DNA of 64,000 nucleotides from Pohlia nutans (lineage: Eukaryota > Streptophyta > Bryopsida > Bryales > Mniaceae). Location: contig CM040092.1 of the NCBI GenBank assembly GCA_022496805.1, positions 16,014,113-16,078,112 on the forward strand, read 5' to 3'. The notes beneath the pieces were generated by a model. The model had not been told where the DNA came from, made no database searches, and saw only the letters and a program-made list of their open reading frames with translations. Below, in pieces: positions 22,453 through 33,556 of the stretch (its first letter is position 1; the number at the start of each line of letters is the position of its first letter). The position numbers were made by a program, and so were the translations under genes.

Positions 22453-23583
22453 TCCCTAACTGCCTAACCACCTGTTTTTTGACTAATGTACATATTTGAA
22501 TTTCATTTTCTCATTCGTCATGCACTTTTTGCAAGTAAAAAAAATACTACAAAATCCTATGACAAGATAACTTCATGAATGTGTAATCCGATTAGAAAGG
22601 GGATGATTTGTGAAAAGAAATTCCATCAAAAATTTCTAAGATCTTAATTCAAAATGACATCAAAAGCGCTCTTGAAGAAACCAACTCATCAAATTAACCC
22701 CTAACCGCCCAACCATGCATATTTTCCATGATGTACGGATTTGAACTCCGATTTCTCATCCATCATGCACTTTTTGCAATGTGGATTTTTTACTGAAACT
22801 TTTATGGAAAGTTAGCTTTGTGCATGTGTGATCCGATTAGAAAGGGGATGATTTGTGAAATTTTTATGCCTCATTTCATGTTGTAGTGTTCCACCCAAAA
22901 TTTCAAAGATTTTAGTCTAAAAGTGCTCTTGAAAAAGTCAACTACTAAAATCAAGCAACCAAAAAATCTCCAAAAATCACTACACTTAGAGTATTACATT
23001 TCAACCCATCCCAACAAATCTCATTATTAGATTGTCAATATCTTATTCGTAATCATATTACAAAAGAGCTCTAAATTTTAAGTTTGAAAATTTATACACA
23101 AATATTGGTGATAGAAATCGCAAATCTAACCGTATGGATAGAATCTAAAATTCATAATGTACAACTTTTATTCATTCATCAAGTTGAAAATATCCCTCTT
23201 AGTTGCATTTTATAATGCATCTTTGAAAAACTGCCAAATTTGAAAAGGGTGAGAACGTTTAGGGGTTAAGCAACCTAAAAATCTCCAAAAATCACTGCAC
23301 TTAGAGTATTACATTTCAACCCATCAGAAAATTTTTTTTCCACAAATTGTCAATATCTTGTACGTAATTGAATTACAAAAGAATTTTGAGTTTTACGATT
23401 CAAATTTTATTCAAAAATATTGGTGATTGCAATCAGAGATCTAATTGTATTGATAGAATCTAAAATTCATGATCAATACAACTTTTATTCATACATCAAG
23501 TTCAAAATATCCCTCTTAGTTGCATTTTATTAATGCATCTTTGCAATTCTCCAAATCTGGAAAGGGCTGTAGGCATTTAAGGG
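22453..23583. mobile_element. TTAA element, 0.57 kb family, split by another family member
   Basis: Left end at TTAA 22449-22452 (TCCCTAACTGCC); right end at 23583 (AGGCATTTAAGGG) with a decayed flank TTGA. The element is split at 22697 by the copy 22698-23265. The outer sequence continues exactly where it stopped: AAATTAA before, TTAAGCAACC after, matching the uninterrupted AAATTAAGCAACCAAAAAA of other copies. The outer copy is more diverged than the inner one. Confidence 0.8.
22698..23265. mobile_element. TTAA element, 0.57 kb family, inserted in its own kind
   Basis: 568 bp between TTAA 22694-22697 and TTAA 23266-23269. Ends CCCCTAACCGCCC and AACGTTTAGGGG. Very close to the copy at 19205-19763. 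The TTAA on both sides is a true duplication of a TTAA present in the host element's consensus. Confidence 0.9.
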
Positions 23584-23699
23584 TTGAAAGACAATATCAA
23601 CTCCAAAGGTTGTTTGCCAACTTTTTCTCATGCCATATTACCATAGATAATACCAATAACATGTATGTGCATTTATGAATTGTAAGGAAAAAAAGAAAA

Positions 23700-24290
23700 C
23701 TTTCGAGAAACAAAGTCATAACATTATTAAGCCTTGGACTTTGTACCTCTACTAAAGTTTCCAAAATTCTCTCCAATGCTCTTCGATGCTATTGGATACT
23801 CTTTGTTTTCACATCTTAAGTTTGTCTTACTTGCTTGACTCTTAATAAATTCCCTTATATAATGGCAAGTGTCATCTTTCACTCTAGTTCCAAGGAAAGT
23901 TACTGTATTAGTAAAGGATTGACTAGGCAATAGGCGGTGCAGTACCCTATTGCTAAAGAAGGTTATGTGCCATGTTGGAGGAAGTTTTGAAACTTCATGG
24001 TTGTCATATGGTAATGGCCAGTGATTGTTTTGTTGCTAATTTTAGCCAAGTTGCTACATAAATTTTGGGTTGGCTAATTGATACCAAGGATTTTTGAAAA
24101 AGAAGAAGAAATAATAGTACATTTCCTACATTGTATAGCCTCTTTAAACCTAAGTATCACCCAAGTATTTCCTAAGTAGGACCAAGGCAGCACATGTGTA
24201 TCACCCGGATATTACCTATATACTAATATAGAAAGAGCATCTAAGGAAACGTAACAAAAATGCTAAATTGTCTTCTCACAAAAAAAATTC
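23700..24290. repeat. dispersed repeat fragments
   Basis: About 23731-23955 recurs in reverse complement at about 57930-58170 (shared GGCAAGTGTCATCTTTCACT and TTGTACCTCTACTAAAGTTT). About 24020-24290 is similar to 34150-34360 in the same orientation (ATTTTAGCCAA, TTTCCTACAT, AGCACATGTGTAT). These are unclassified repeats; no coding capacity was seen. Confidence 0.6.
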
Positions 24291-24846
24291 ACTGGTAAGG
24301 GCCTTATTTGCATGATGAACAGTGGGCTGCCTGTTACATCAGCCACGTCAGCATGATATTATGCACGTTGTGTGACTAGGACTGGCTGTTCTTGGACGTA
24401 AATAGCAACAGAGATATTTAACTTAGGCTTCTTTTGTCATGCACAAAATCAGGAACCCCACTCACCAACCGGCCTGGCATGAAAAGGGCGCCATCTTGTG
24501 GTCTAGTTGTAGTTTTATTTTGAGTTGCTATCTGAAAATCTAAATATTCTCGCCCGGGAGGCTTGTCTCCTCTGGTCTTCGGTGTTTGCGATTTTCATTT
24601 ATTCAATGGGGTTTCATCCTCTTGTTTCAAAAAAGAAAGAAGATAAAAAGGGTGTCAATTTTCTACACTACCCCCTCCACCTATAGTGCCCAGAAGTATG
24701 TCCTGCAATTCACTTTTTAACCTCACACTAAAACATTCATTACACTTACTACGATAGTTCCCTGACCACAAAATGATGCATATACTACCGCTTGAACATG
24801 AAGCATTTTTGGGCCAAATTTGGGGCATTGAAAATGCGCCACAATA

Positions 24847-25202
24847 GAGTTATCCGTAAAGTCCCTCAAAAGTGGGTGAGTGGACCATAGTTTGAGTAAA
24901 TAGTGACATTAATCCTCAAAAAAGAACATGTGTCGGCCACTAAAAAAAAACTGTGGATGCAAACTTTGAAAGCACCAAAATTGGTGCTAAAAAACTTTTC
25001 ACCCAAGTTTTTATTATTCACCTTCACACATGAAGAAGGTCATTGCTAGCCCCTTTTCTGGCAATAGATTCTCGCTACATATACCTAGACCGTCCCCACT
25101 CACCCATTCTTTTAATTTCTTAGAACTTCTCTCAATAGTTTTCGTTTCTCCAAATTTTAGTCAAACTAAGGCCCACTCAACCCTTTAGTTTACAGATAAC
25201 TC
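24847..25202. mobile_element. TA-flanked TIR element (GAGTTATCC family)
   Basis: 356 bp with TA at 24845-24846 and 25203-25204. Ends GAGTTATCCGTAAAG and, in reverse complement, GAGTTATCTGTAAAC. The host repeat exists without it near 58495 (ACAATAGTTGCTAAAG), which confirms insertion at TA. Confidence 0.8.
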
Positions 25203-25266
25203 TAATAGCTACTAAGGATTCAAATTTTTTGGTAAAAGGTAGAAGTTGCAATAATAAACAATATGG

Positions 25267-25557
25267 TGTCACAGAAAAGATGGTATTCCTATGTATTTTT
25301 GTTTTCACATGCTATTCAAAATTAAAATGTTAAGGCTAAAACTTAATTTCATTATATAATAAATTAATTGACCTATTTTTATCACCTTTTGTGACACCAT
25401 GTTGTTTCTTATTGCAACAATATGGTGTCAGAAAAAAGTGACAAAGGTAGGTCAATTAATTTATTATACAATGAAACTAAGTTTTGGCTTTAATATTTTA
25501 ATTTTGAATAGCTTGTGGACACAAAAAAATTCATAGGAATACCATCTTTTCTGTGAC
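25267..25557. repeat. fold-back repeat, copy 1
   Basis: Two arms of about 135-145 bp in opposite senses, beginning GTCACAGAAAAGATGGTATT at 25267 and ending with its complement at 25557. Inner parts share CAATATGGTGTC. Related arms, three of them, occur at 58558-59055. Confidence 0.75.
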
Positions 25558-25569
25558 GATCTCTCGCTA

Positions 25570-26100
25570 TAGTATGAACCGGTCCTAAATGCAGTATTTC
25601 AAAACAATCTTGAAACTGACATTGTGTTTGAACTAAGATAGATAGTAGAGTTACTTGCAAAATAAGATGGTGGGTGACCGTGACTTTCATGGCCCATCAT
25701 GTACAAATCCTGGTGACGTGCCTTGACAAGTGGCCAAATCCACTCACCCATCTTTTTTTTCAACAAATACATTTCATATTGCAATGGTTTTTTTTACCTC
25801 CAAACACACCTTCCAGTTTATGAGTCAAACCCGAATTTTTTCCTGAACATCGTAAGGCTCTTTAGCCCTTGCAAGGGTTCACCCTTTTGCTCATAGTGCA
25901 TCAAAGATACAATATTCAAAACTTGTGATTCTTGAGACGGGGCTGCTGTGGACTTCCAACTCCTCACCATCATTCTTTAGGCAAAGAATTACGTGGCATG
26001 TTCAATATTCCAAAATCCGCTACAAAGATTCTCATGCAACGATTCTTATTCCTAGGTACAACTTAGAAAGGCTAAAGAATCTTATGACAGCTCGAACAAC
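25570..26100. other. gene-free spacer upstream of GPDH
   Basis: No gene recognised. Short open frames lack domains. It precedes the element 26103-26257. Confidence 0.4.
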
Positions 26101-26102
26101 CC

Positions 26103-26257
26103 CATAACATTCAGTAGCCTTCATGCCCACTACACTCTCCTTCATGCACTCTCCACCTGTCCACTTAGCTACTGATGAAGTATTGTTAGGTGTGGAATAT
26201 TCCACACCATCTACTGTAGAGCCAAGACAGTGACAGTGCATGCTACTGAATGTTATG
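26103..26257. mobile_element. CATAACATTCAGTAGC miniature element, copy 1
   Basis: 155 bp with perfect 16 bp inverted ends, CATAACATTCAGTAGC. A second copy of 143 bp with the same ends is in a PBD intron at 43325-43467. The middle sections are largely different. This copy lies 274 bp upstream of the GPDH start codon, so it is probably in the promoter. No clear target duplication. Confidence 0.7.
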
Positions 26258-26498
26258 CCCTCTTTTCTCTACTTTGCGGATATCTCTAGTATTGCATGCA
26301 ATACTGCAAAATTACTGTACAGTATAGCAATTGCAGCAGTAGTGCAACAGTACTGATGGAGGTCCGAGGCACTTTCCTGATGAAATGTTGCCCAGGGCCA
26401 ACAATGCCGAGTAATCTCCCTTCAGGAGCTTGGAAGTTAGCAACTTGCAGCCTTCCCGGGCTTGTTTGTTTGTTTTCTAGTGGATGCCTTTGTGGGAG

Positions 26499-26525
26499 TT
26501 AGGGTTTAGGGTTTAGGGTTTAGGG
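26499..26525 (+). repeat. telomere-like repeat at the GPDH start codon
   Basis: Nearly four uninterrupted units of TTTAGGG ending six bases before the ATG at 26531, so in the 5' leader. Short telomere motifs (telo-boxes) in plant promoters and leaders are known to bind regulators; here it is unusually close to the start. Confidence 0.8.
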
Positions 26526-26530
26526 CAGAG

Positions 26531-29500
26531 ATGAAGAGCTTGTGGAATGCAAGAGGTGGGCTTGATGTCTTACCAGGGGCCATGAGCGGCATCAGAGTAC
26601 GATATGGTGACCTAATTCAATCTCGGGCGTCACTTGGAAATGGAGAAGAGAAGGTCAAAAAGGAAAGAATTGCAGTGATTGGGAGTGGGAATTGGGGCTC
26701 TGTTGCAGCCAAGCTTGTGGCCACCAATGCCCTTTCCAACGCACGTTTTCACGGTATGTGGGTTACAAAAACTAAGGTAAGCGATTCTTGATTATAGTCC
26801 CTGGGATCAACTTTTGTATCGATTCTTGGTAGCAATTGCAAGGGGATTCCGATGTACCCAAGTATGCCTTAATTCAATACTGTATGCAAAAGTTATCAAG
26901 GTTTAAAGTTCATTGATCGATGACCTAAAACCAACACAAGTTTTGATGTCAAGATGGTTTTCATTCACAAGTTTTTAGGTAAGCGATTCTTATTATAGTC
27001 CCAACTTTTATATTGATTCTCGGTAGCAATTGCAAGGGGATTCCGATGCACCCAAGTATGCCTTAATTCAATACTGTATGCAAAAGTTACAAAGGTTTAA
27101 AGTTCATTGACATATGACCTAAAACCAACATAAGTTTTGATGTCAACATTCACAAGATTTTAGGGTTTCGCAATTACGTCAAGTTGATGTTTGTTAGTTT
27201 GATTTTGTGATCTCAACATGAGATCAATGTTTGCTTAAGATTGATTGAATGTTAGTCCCTAAAGGACCAAGGATCCTAATATCGGGTTCCATATGTTTTT
27301 TTAGCATTTTTGAGTAGCTCCTGCGTGAACTTCCTTTACTTCGAATTTCTTTCTTCTTGACCAACACATGCAATGTTTTTCATCGATTCTAGTGATATCC
27401 TATTTTGCACAATATGATTAATTGAAGTTGTCATTTTAAAACCATGAATCCTTGGCCCCCAAGGGGGTTAATGTGGAATGATGCTCATGGTGTGACAGAT
27501 GAAGTGCGTATGTTTGTACATGAGGAGATTATGGACAATGGGGCGAAGCTGACACAAGTTATCAATGAGACGAAGGTCGGAATCATAACCGGTTGATTGT
27601 TTTTTTTGCTGAATAAATATTTTTGCATGTAATAGTAGAAGATTTTTGGTTTCCAGTGAAAGGTCCTTTCTTCAGTGCAGTACTGTTTTTTTTTTTTTTT
27701 TTTTTCTTTTAAAACTAAGCATTATAATTATGTCAGGTCCATTTTTCTCTTTGGTTTTAACGGTTGTGTTTGTTCTATGGCTCCATGTTTGATGAAGGGC
27801 AGCAAAATGTCAAGTATCTACCCAATGTAAATCTCGGCTTCAACGTTGTTGCAGATCCAAATTTGGAGAACGCTGGTAAGCACTGGTGACATATGTGAAA
27901 CGTACCACACTATTTGTGCCACTTTGTGATATATATTTAAATAAGTATTTTACATTTTTTTTTTTGATATGTACACTATTGGCACAAAGTGGGTGACTTA
28001 CGAATTGTGGCACAAATAGGGTGGCTTGCCTTATGCCTATTTTGACTTATGTCCTTAGTCTTGCTTGGGGTTGGCCTTTTTACCGACAAATTATGGAAAT
28101 TTGTGACTGACATAACCGTCTCATGTTTGCAAGGGGAGATCAGTGAAGAATGCAACATTGTTAGTGTTCTGTACGCCCCATCAATTTGTTGAACCAATTT
28201 TCAAGCAACTCAAGGGCAAAGTTGATTCTAATTCCAAGGCTATATCTCTCATAAAAGGAATGGAGGTATTTGGCTACTTTATATATATTTTTTGTTTCAC
28301 GAGGTTGAGTTTCATGTTCATCTTTTTTAAATGCAGAGTTTGCATTGGTGATCGTCTATTTTAACCTCTAAAGGACCAAGAAGCTCAAATTGGGCATCAT
28401 GTTTTTCTTAAGCAGTTTTGAGTAGGTCCTTTGTGGACTTCCTTTTGTTCAAATTTACTTGTTTTTTGACTAACATATGCAATGTTCTTCACTAATTTTA
28501 GTGATATAAAATTTGGTCCCATTTGATCACAATACGATCGCTTGAATTTGTCATTTTTATAACCATGAATCCTTGGTCCTTCCGTGGTTAAGTATGTTAG
28601 TTTCGTCTAAAGTCACTGAAGTTGCTATATAGTGTAAAAATTTGATCTATGTTTTTGATAACCCCTTGCGTTTCATAATCCAGCAATTTGCATTGTTATA
28701 GTACAGTTGTCCCTCTCTATTATGACATGTTTGGGAAGCCATAATTTCAAGGTGACAGGCATGGATTAATCACAAAAATGACTTGTCACATGTTTGTTGC
28801 TTGAAACAATAATATTGTCATATTACAGAGTGTCATTGTATGGAGGATAGACTTTAGTTCACTGATTCACGTGGTACTGAAGGTGAAACCAGATGGCCCA
28901 GTTATGATGTCAAAACTCATCACAGAGAATCTAGGTCTCGACTGCTCAGTACTCATGGGGGCAAATATTGCGAATGAGGTATGCGTTTCTCAACACTCCT
29001 GGAAAAATCTTAAACCCTAAACCCTAAACGTTATTGTACAAAATTGCACAATAAGGAGATTGATGATTGTCAACCCTATGAAATTTATAACCCAAATTCA
29101 TAATCATAATTTGTGTCATGTGTACCTCTCATAGTGCATGTGCACTTTTGAATGTAGCATTGGTGTTAGTAGTAAATGTTGAAGTAGTTTTTTCTTAACA
29201 ACCTTTTAGAGGGTAGTCGGTATTGTCATACACGAGGGTTGGAGGTGCTATTGTGAATTTGATTGTTTCATAGTTTTTGGTAAAATTAGATTGTTTCAAG
29301 AACATTTAGACAACATCGTAAAGAAAATCTTCTCCATAATACATGGAGAGGTCTCCCTATGGTCACAATAGTGAGCAATAAGACTTAATCACCAGGTTGT
29401 GCAAGAAAAGGGAGCAGATGAAGATGCCACCTTCATCTGCTTAAATCCTATTCCATTGGTTAGTGTTTGTGAAAAGTAACCCGAGTTTTCAAAAGTAATT

Positions 29501-32500
29501 GGCCCTCCTTGAAAGTAGGGAGAATTTTCCTTTTTAAAAAATCAGTTCCATCATACAATTTTTAGGGACGTAAAAGCTTCAACCATGGTTTTTCATGTGT
29601 CAAAATTGACATTGAAAAACCTATACCAAATTTCAATCTTGAACTGCACTAATGATCATACAGAGGCCTCCCCTTTTGATCAAATTTATTTGTTTTTTAC
29701 CAACATATGCAATGTTGTTCACTGATTTCAGTGATATAAAATTTGGTCTCAATAGGAGTATTTTTTTTCACAATATGATCGTTTGAATTTGTCATTTTAA
29801 CCTATGGAAAGATTCATAAACCCTGTTTTGAGGAATCATGGCATGAAGCTTCCGGTCTAAACCCTAAACCCTAAACCCTAAACTGCTATTTGTTTCAGAG
29901 ATCCTCACGAAGTGTGTGTTCCAGGTGGCTATGGAAGAGTTCAGTGAAGCAACTGTTGGTTACCGATCAGATAAGAGCGTGGCTGATACTTGGGTTCAAG
30001 CTTTTCACACTCCCTACTTCCGTGTTGCAGCTGTAAGTCCATCTCATCTAATGTAATAGGAACTAGATCCATTAAGTTAATGTCAGTGTAATGCAAATGA
30101 TGTCAACTTAATGTTAGTGTTATTGATAATTTATTTGCAACTATAATCATACACTGATTGCTACGTATGTTAGCAACGTTAGGGAGTAGCTATAACAACA
30201 TTACGGTTCCTAAATGATGCTATAGTGTTGCTTGAGTTACTCCCCTACGTTGCTAACAAATGTAGCACACATTGTATGATCCTACTTAACATTAACTCAA
30301 GAGAGAAATAACTCTAGTTCTCTTTTTGAGACTAGTGTATATTAACTCGACATTACTTTAATATCATCTTAATATTGATCTAATGTTGTATTAGATTAGC
30401 ATTAATAACTTTGTGAATCTAATAGAGGGTCTTTTGAGATGATATTTCGTTATATGATTTTTATTTATCCAATTGACTTAACATTCTGTAGTACTAGTCA
30501 ATTCGACTCTCCACAACAGTGCCAAGTGCCCTTTTATTTCTAACACAAGAGTTATTTTATTTTATTTTATTTTAAGCAATTGTGTGTTGTTTTTGTTCTT
30601 CCAAATTCCAATGTTATTAGTTTTTTTAACAAGGGAGTGCCATGTGCATGTTGTCTACAATGAATGTAAGCCTTTAAACATTTTTTTTTTAAATTGCCAT
30701 CTCCACTGTAGAGAAGAGTGAGTTCTTATGGAATGTTATGAAGTTTTCTCTTGATAGCACATGCATCATCTTCTTGTGTAGGTGCAAGATGTAGAAGGAG
30801 TTGAGCTTTGTGGTACATTGAAAAATGTGGTGGCGATAGCCGCAGGTAAGTGTTGGATGGATCAGTTGTTTCATCTATAAAAACAGACTGCTTCTACTCC
30901 CTCTGTCCGGAAATAACTGTCCTAGTTTTAAAAAACATCAACTTAACGCTTGTTTTTTTGCCAAAAAAGTCGTCTCAGTACTCTATTTTTAACAGTAGTA
31001 TGTAGTTTTTGTTCCACGTTTGAAGTATAAACATAGGACAATTATTTCGAGAAAAAATGCCAAAAACTAGGACAATTATTTCCGGACAAAGGGAGTAGAT
31101 CAATGAAAAAGTTTACTTCTCAATAGTTGTGCTTTCATCCACCTAATGTCCAAACGAAACGATGATAATGTGCAGGGTTTGTGGATGGCTTGGGGATGGG
31201 CAGTAACACCAAGGTCTGGTTCATCATGAACAACTTTCAATGTTGTTGCGCGAATGATATATACCTTTGAAAATATATTTCTATTTCCTATGCCTCTCCT
31301 CAAGACAAATTTTTTAGGTAACAAAGACAATGAGAAAAACACGTTATGATTTGTACACAAACGAAGTTACATTTTGATTTATTCTAAACCTTAAAACCTT
31401 AAACCCTAAACCCTAAACACCTCTTGGAATATGCAGGCAGCTATCATTCGAATAGGGCTGAAGGAGATGATGGGATTTTCAAAGTTGCTGTATCCAACTG
31501 TCCAAGATTCAACCTTTTTTGAGAGTTGTGGCGTAGCAGACCTCATCACTACTTGCTGTAATTTTCTCGCCCTATTGTAAAATCATGACATACACTGTAA
31601 ACAAAATGTCATTACAGTTGGGAGTAAGAAAAATTGGGTTAATATAGATGTGTTAATCAATAAATTTGAATTGTCACTGTTAATTAAAACTTTGTTAGCT
31701 TTTGAGTTCCACAACTTCCATTTTCATCCATTCTTTCATTCTAGATGTCCAATTGAGAGCTGAATTTTTATCCATACCTTGCCCTCCACCTACAGTAATA
31801 TAGATGTATTAACTTATAACGCAGTACCCATGATGGAGATTCCAGATGTCCAAAGAAAGAAATTCTCTAATCATTTGACCCTCAAGGCTCTTAGTTCTCT
31901 ATTATCACTATTGCACAATTCTTGGCAAATTTTGATTTTGTACAACCCTTGAAGAACTTTGGTTTTGTGTGATCACAGATGTATGACATGACCAAAAATT
32001 ACCATGGTGGCATGAACGTTGAATCCTGATAAGTGTATGATTTGTTTTTGACACATTGATGACCATCTCCTTGGGAATTGAATGGAACTAATGGACCAAG
32101 TGTTTTTTTTTGCTAATGTCAATTGAATCACAAGTGTCGGCTCACTGAGCTTTTTGTCTGTGTTTTGCAGATGCAGGACGAAATAGAAAAGTTGCCGAAG
32201 CATTTGCCCGAAGCGGTGGAAAGAGGTCAGTGTCGTAAATCTATTATATAATATAGACTGTGCACACATGCATGTGAGGATGGTTCCACCTTGAAAATAC
32301 TACCTGTCAGACTCTGACATAGGCCAACCTAGTATTTCCATAATTCAACACATTCTCTTTGCAGTAACACTCCAAAGCAATTCTACACTCAACCCCTTCC
32401 TCGGGGACGCCACTGCAAAAAGTAGAAAACCACGTGAGTTAAACTATAGAGTCGTTTTTATTCATTGGAGGAAAAAATTCTACCCAATTATAAAATTTTA

Positions 32501-33537
32501 TATGTAATATAGGACACTTTAAATTCAAGCAAAGAATAATTAGAGAATCTATTTAGAATATACCTCAAATATTCCAATTATATGATAGCCCCCATTTAAA
32601 TACCCTCTTAATGCACGTGGTTACACTAGATACATGCTAGTGACCTCCCGGAGACCTGCAAACTCTGTAATAGCCACATTCCTTGAATGTGTTATGTGTT
32701 GTAGTATACACATTTGATTGAATAACTTTCACATGTCAAGTTGTGAACACATGTGAGTCCCATCTGTCCCCTCAAAAGCAGTGTCATTAGAGAAGGTTGA
32801 GTGTATACTAAATTTTGTTTCGGAAGATTATACTTTGTATGTGTATGGTTGATGTTGTGCCAGGTCTTTTGATGAGCTTGAGGCCGAGTTACTGGGTGGC
32901 CAAAAGCTTCAAGTGAGCTCTCTAATTCTCTAAATTTGTAGATGTAATTTCAAAACTTGTTTGCCTCTCCATGGTTACCGTAACCTGGTAGCAGCTCCAG
33001 CACAAATTAATTCAAATTTTTAGAAAGTGCCACGTGTCGCTTTCTTGACCCATGAAAAAGAGGACGTGGATGGCGGGAAAGCCGACGTGGGTACCGAAAC
33101 TGCTAGCGGGTTACAGTAGCGCAAATCTACCTTACATTTGAGGACGGCCTTTTTTGTTTTGTGACCGCCATGACCATTCTGCAGTGGTGGAATTCTTGGC
33201 TTTCCTCTTCTTTTTCACTTTTACCTCATGGGAGCACTTTCAACTACTTTGTTTGACACATGCCAAGTTAGTGGTAGCACATTACATAAAAACAGGACCT
33301 GTATTTATTTTTTCTAAAACTTCAAAGTGTTTTGATCATAACCTGTTTAGTGGATTTTTTATTTTATTTTTCTTCTATTTCCAGGGGGTGCTAACAGCTG
33401 ACGAAGTGTTTCAAGTAATGAGGGCACGGAAGTGGGAGGGGAGGTTTCCGCTGTTCACAACTGTACACAAAATTGCCTCTGGCCTTCTGCCTCCATCTGC
33501 TGTTGTCGAGTACGACTACCCGCACAGCTGGTTCTAA
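26531..33537 (+). CDS. NAD-dependent glycerol-3-phosphate dehydrogenase
   Basis: Twelve exons: 26531-26753, 27499-27575, 27803-27875, 28144-28265, 28883-28978, 29925-30032, 30782-30845, 31176-31213, 31437-31557, 32171-32225, 32864-32912, 33385-33537. All introns are GT-AG and the 1179 nt frame closes at 392 residues. The enzyme interconverts dihydroxyacetone phosphate and glycerol 3-phosphate with NADH, feeding glycerolipid synthesis and redox shuttling. The NAD-binding loop GSGNWG is at 51-56. VKYLP, CTPHQF and ANIANE follow, and the catalytic Lys in [14 protein letters not shown] is residue 247. [15 protein letters not shown] and [13 protein letters not shown] segments lie near the C-terminal domain. 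It resembles the plant GPDH group close to animal GPD1. About 48 residues precede the dinucleotide domain and could be a plastid transit peptide, but Met18 (MSGIRV) is an alternative start. Introns carry several mobile elements. Confidence 0.93.
26777..27167. repeat. tandem duplication in GPDH intron 1
   Basis: Two direct units of about 202 and 189 bp, both beginning GTAAGCGATTCTT. They share GCAATTGCAAGGGGATTCCG and AAGTATGCCTTAATTCAATA. Each unit starts with a donor-like GTAAGC, but only the donor at 26754 keeps the reading frame and the conserved protein sequence. Confidence 0.85.
27257..27467. mobile_element. TTAA element, 0.22 kb family, GPDH intron 1
   Basis: 211 bp with a decayed left flank TTAG and right flank TTAA 27468-27471. 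Ends TCCCTAAAGGACCAAGG and CCTTGGCCCCCAAGGGGG. The interior (AACATGCAATGTTTTTCA-like, GTGATAT) matches 28365-28587. Confidence 0.65.
27904..28025. mobile_element. short TIR element in GPDH intron 3
   Basis: 122 bp with inverted ends: CCACACTATTTGTGCCAC on the left and, in reverse complement, GCCACCCTATTTGTGCCAC on the right. Inner GTGCC/CACTTTGTG segments are also inverted. It occupies nearly half of the 268 bp intron. Confidence 0.6.
28365..28587. mobile_element. TTAA element, 0.22 kb family, GPDH intron 4
   Basis: 223 bp between TTAA 28361-28364 and 28588-28591. Ends CCTCTAAAGGACCAAG and CCTTGGTCCTTCCGTGG. Interior shared with 27257-27467, 20593 onward and 41726-42527. A right-half relative lies at about 29670-29815 in intron 5. 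Confidence 0.75.
29011..29029 (+). repeat. telomere-like repeat, start of GPDH intron 5
   Basis: CCCTAAA units (TAAACCCTAAACCCTAAAC) 33 bp after the exon 5 donor. Confidence 0.8.
29670..29815. mobile_element. partial TTAA element, 0.22 kb family, GPDH intron 5
   Basis: Shares ACCAACATATGCAATGTT, GTGATATAAAATTTGGTC and GAATTTGTCATTTTAA with 28365-28587, but both TTAA ends are lost or unrecognisable. Confidence 0.6.
29858..29883 (+). repeat. telomere-like repeat, end of GPDH intron 5
   Basis: Nearly four CCCTAAA units ending 41 bp before the exon 6 acceptor at 29924. Confidence 0.8.
30897..31095. mobile_element. Stowaway-type miniature element, GPDH intron 7
   Basis: 199 bp with TA duplications (30895-30896, 31096-31097). 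Ends CTCCCTCTGTCCGGAAATAA and, in reverse complement, CTCCCTTTGTCCGGAAATAA: the Tc1/mariner Stowaway consensus. It makes up about 60 percent of the 330 bp intron. Non-coding. Confidence 0.9.
31384..31418 (+). repeat. telomere-like repeat, end of GPDH intron 8
   Basis: Degenerate then perfect CCCTAAA units (CTAAACCTTAAAACCTTAAA then CCCTAAACCCTAAAC) ending about 18 bp before the exon 9 acceptor. Confidence 0.8.
32383..32806. mobile_element. CTACACTCAACC terminal-inverted-repeat element, copy 2, GPDH intron 10
   Basis: Left end CTACACTCAACCCCTTCC; right end in reverse complement TATACACTCAACCTTCTC, then GACACTGC-type sequence inside both ends. Same family as 4771-5168. It fills most of the 638 bp intron. 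Confidence 0.5.
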
Positions 33538-33556
33538 CAACCAGGGCTTTTTTTAA

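Noticed and set aside
29911..29924. Alternative acceptor TTTCAG at 29898 for GPDH exon 6
   Set aside because: Using it adds 26 bases and breaks the reading frame; the CCAG at 29924 restores the conserved ANE-VAMEEF junction.
33154..33384. N-terminal part of the open frame preceding GPDH exon 12
   Set aside because: It is intron sequence: homology begins exactly after the TTTCCAG acceptor at 33384.
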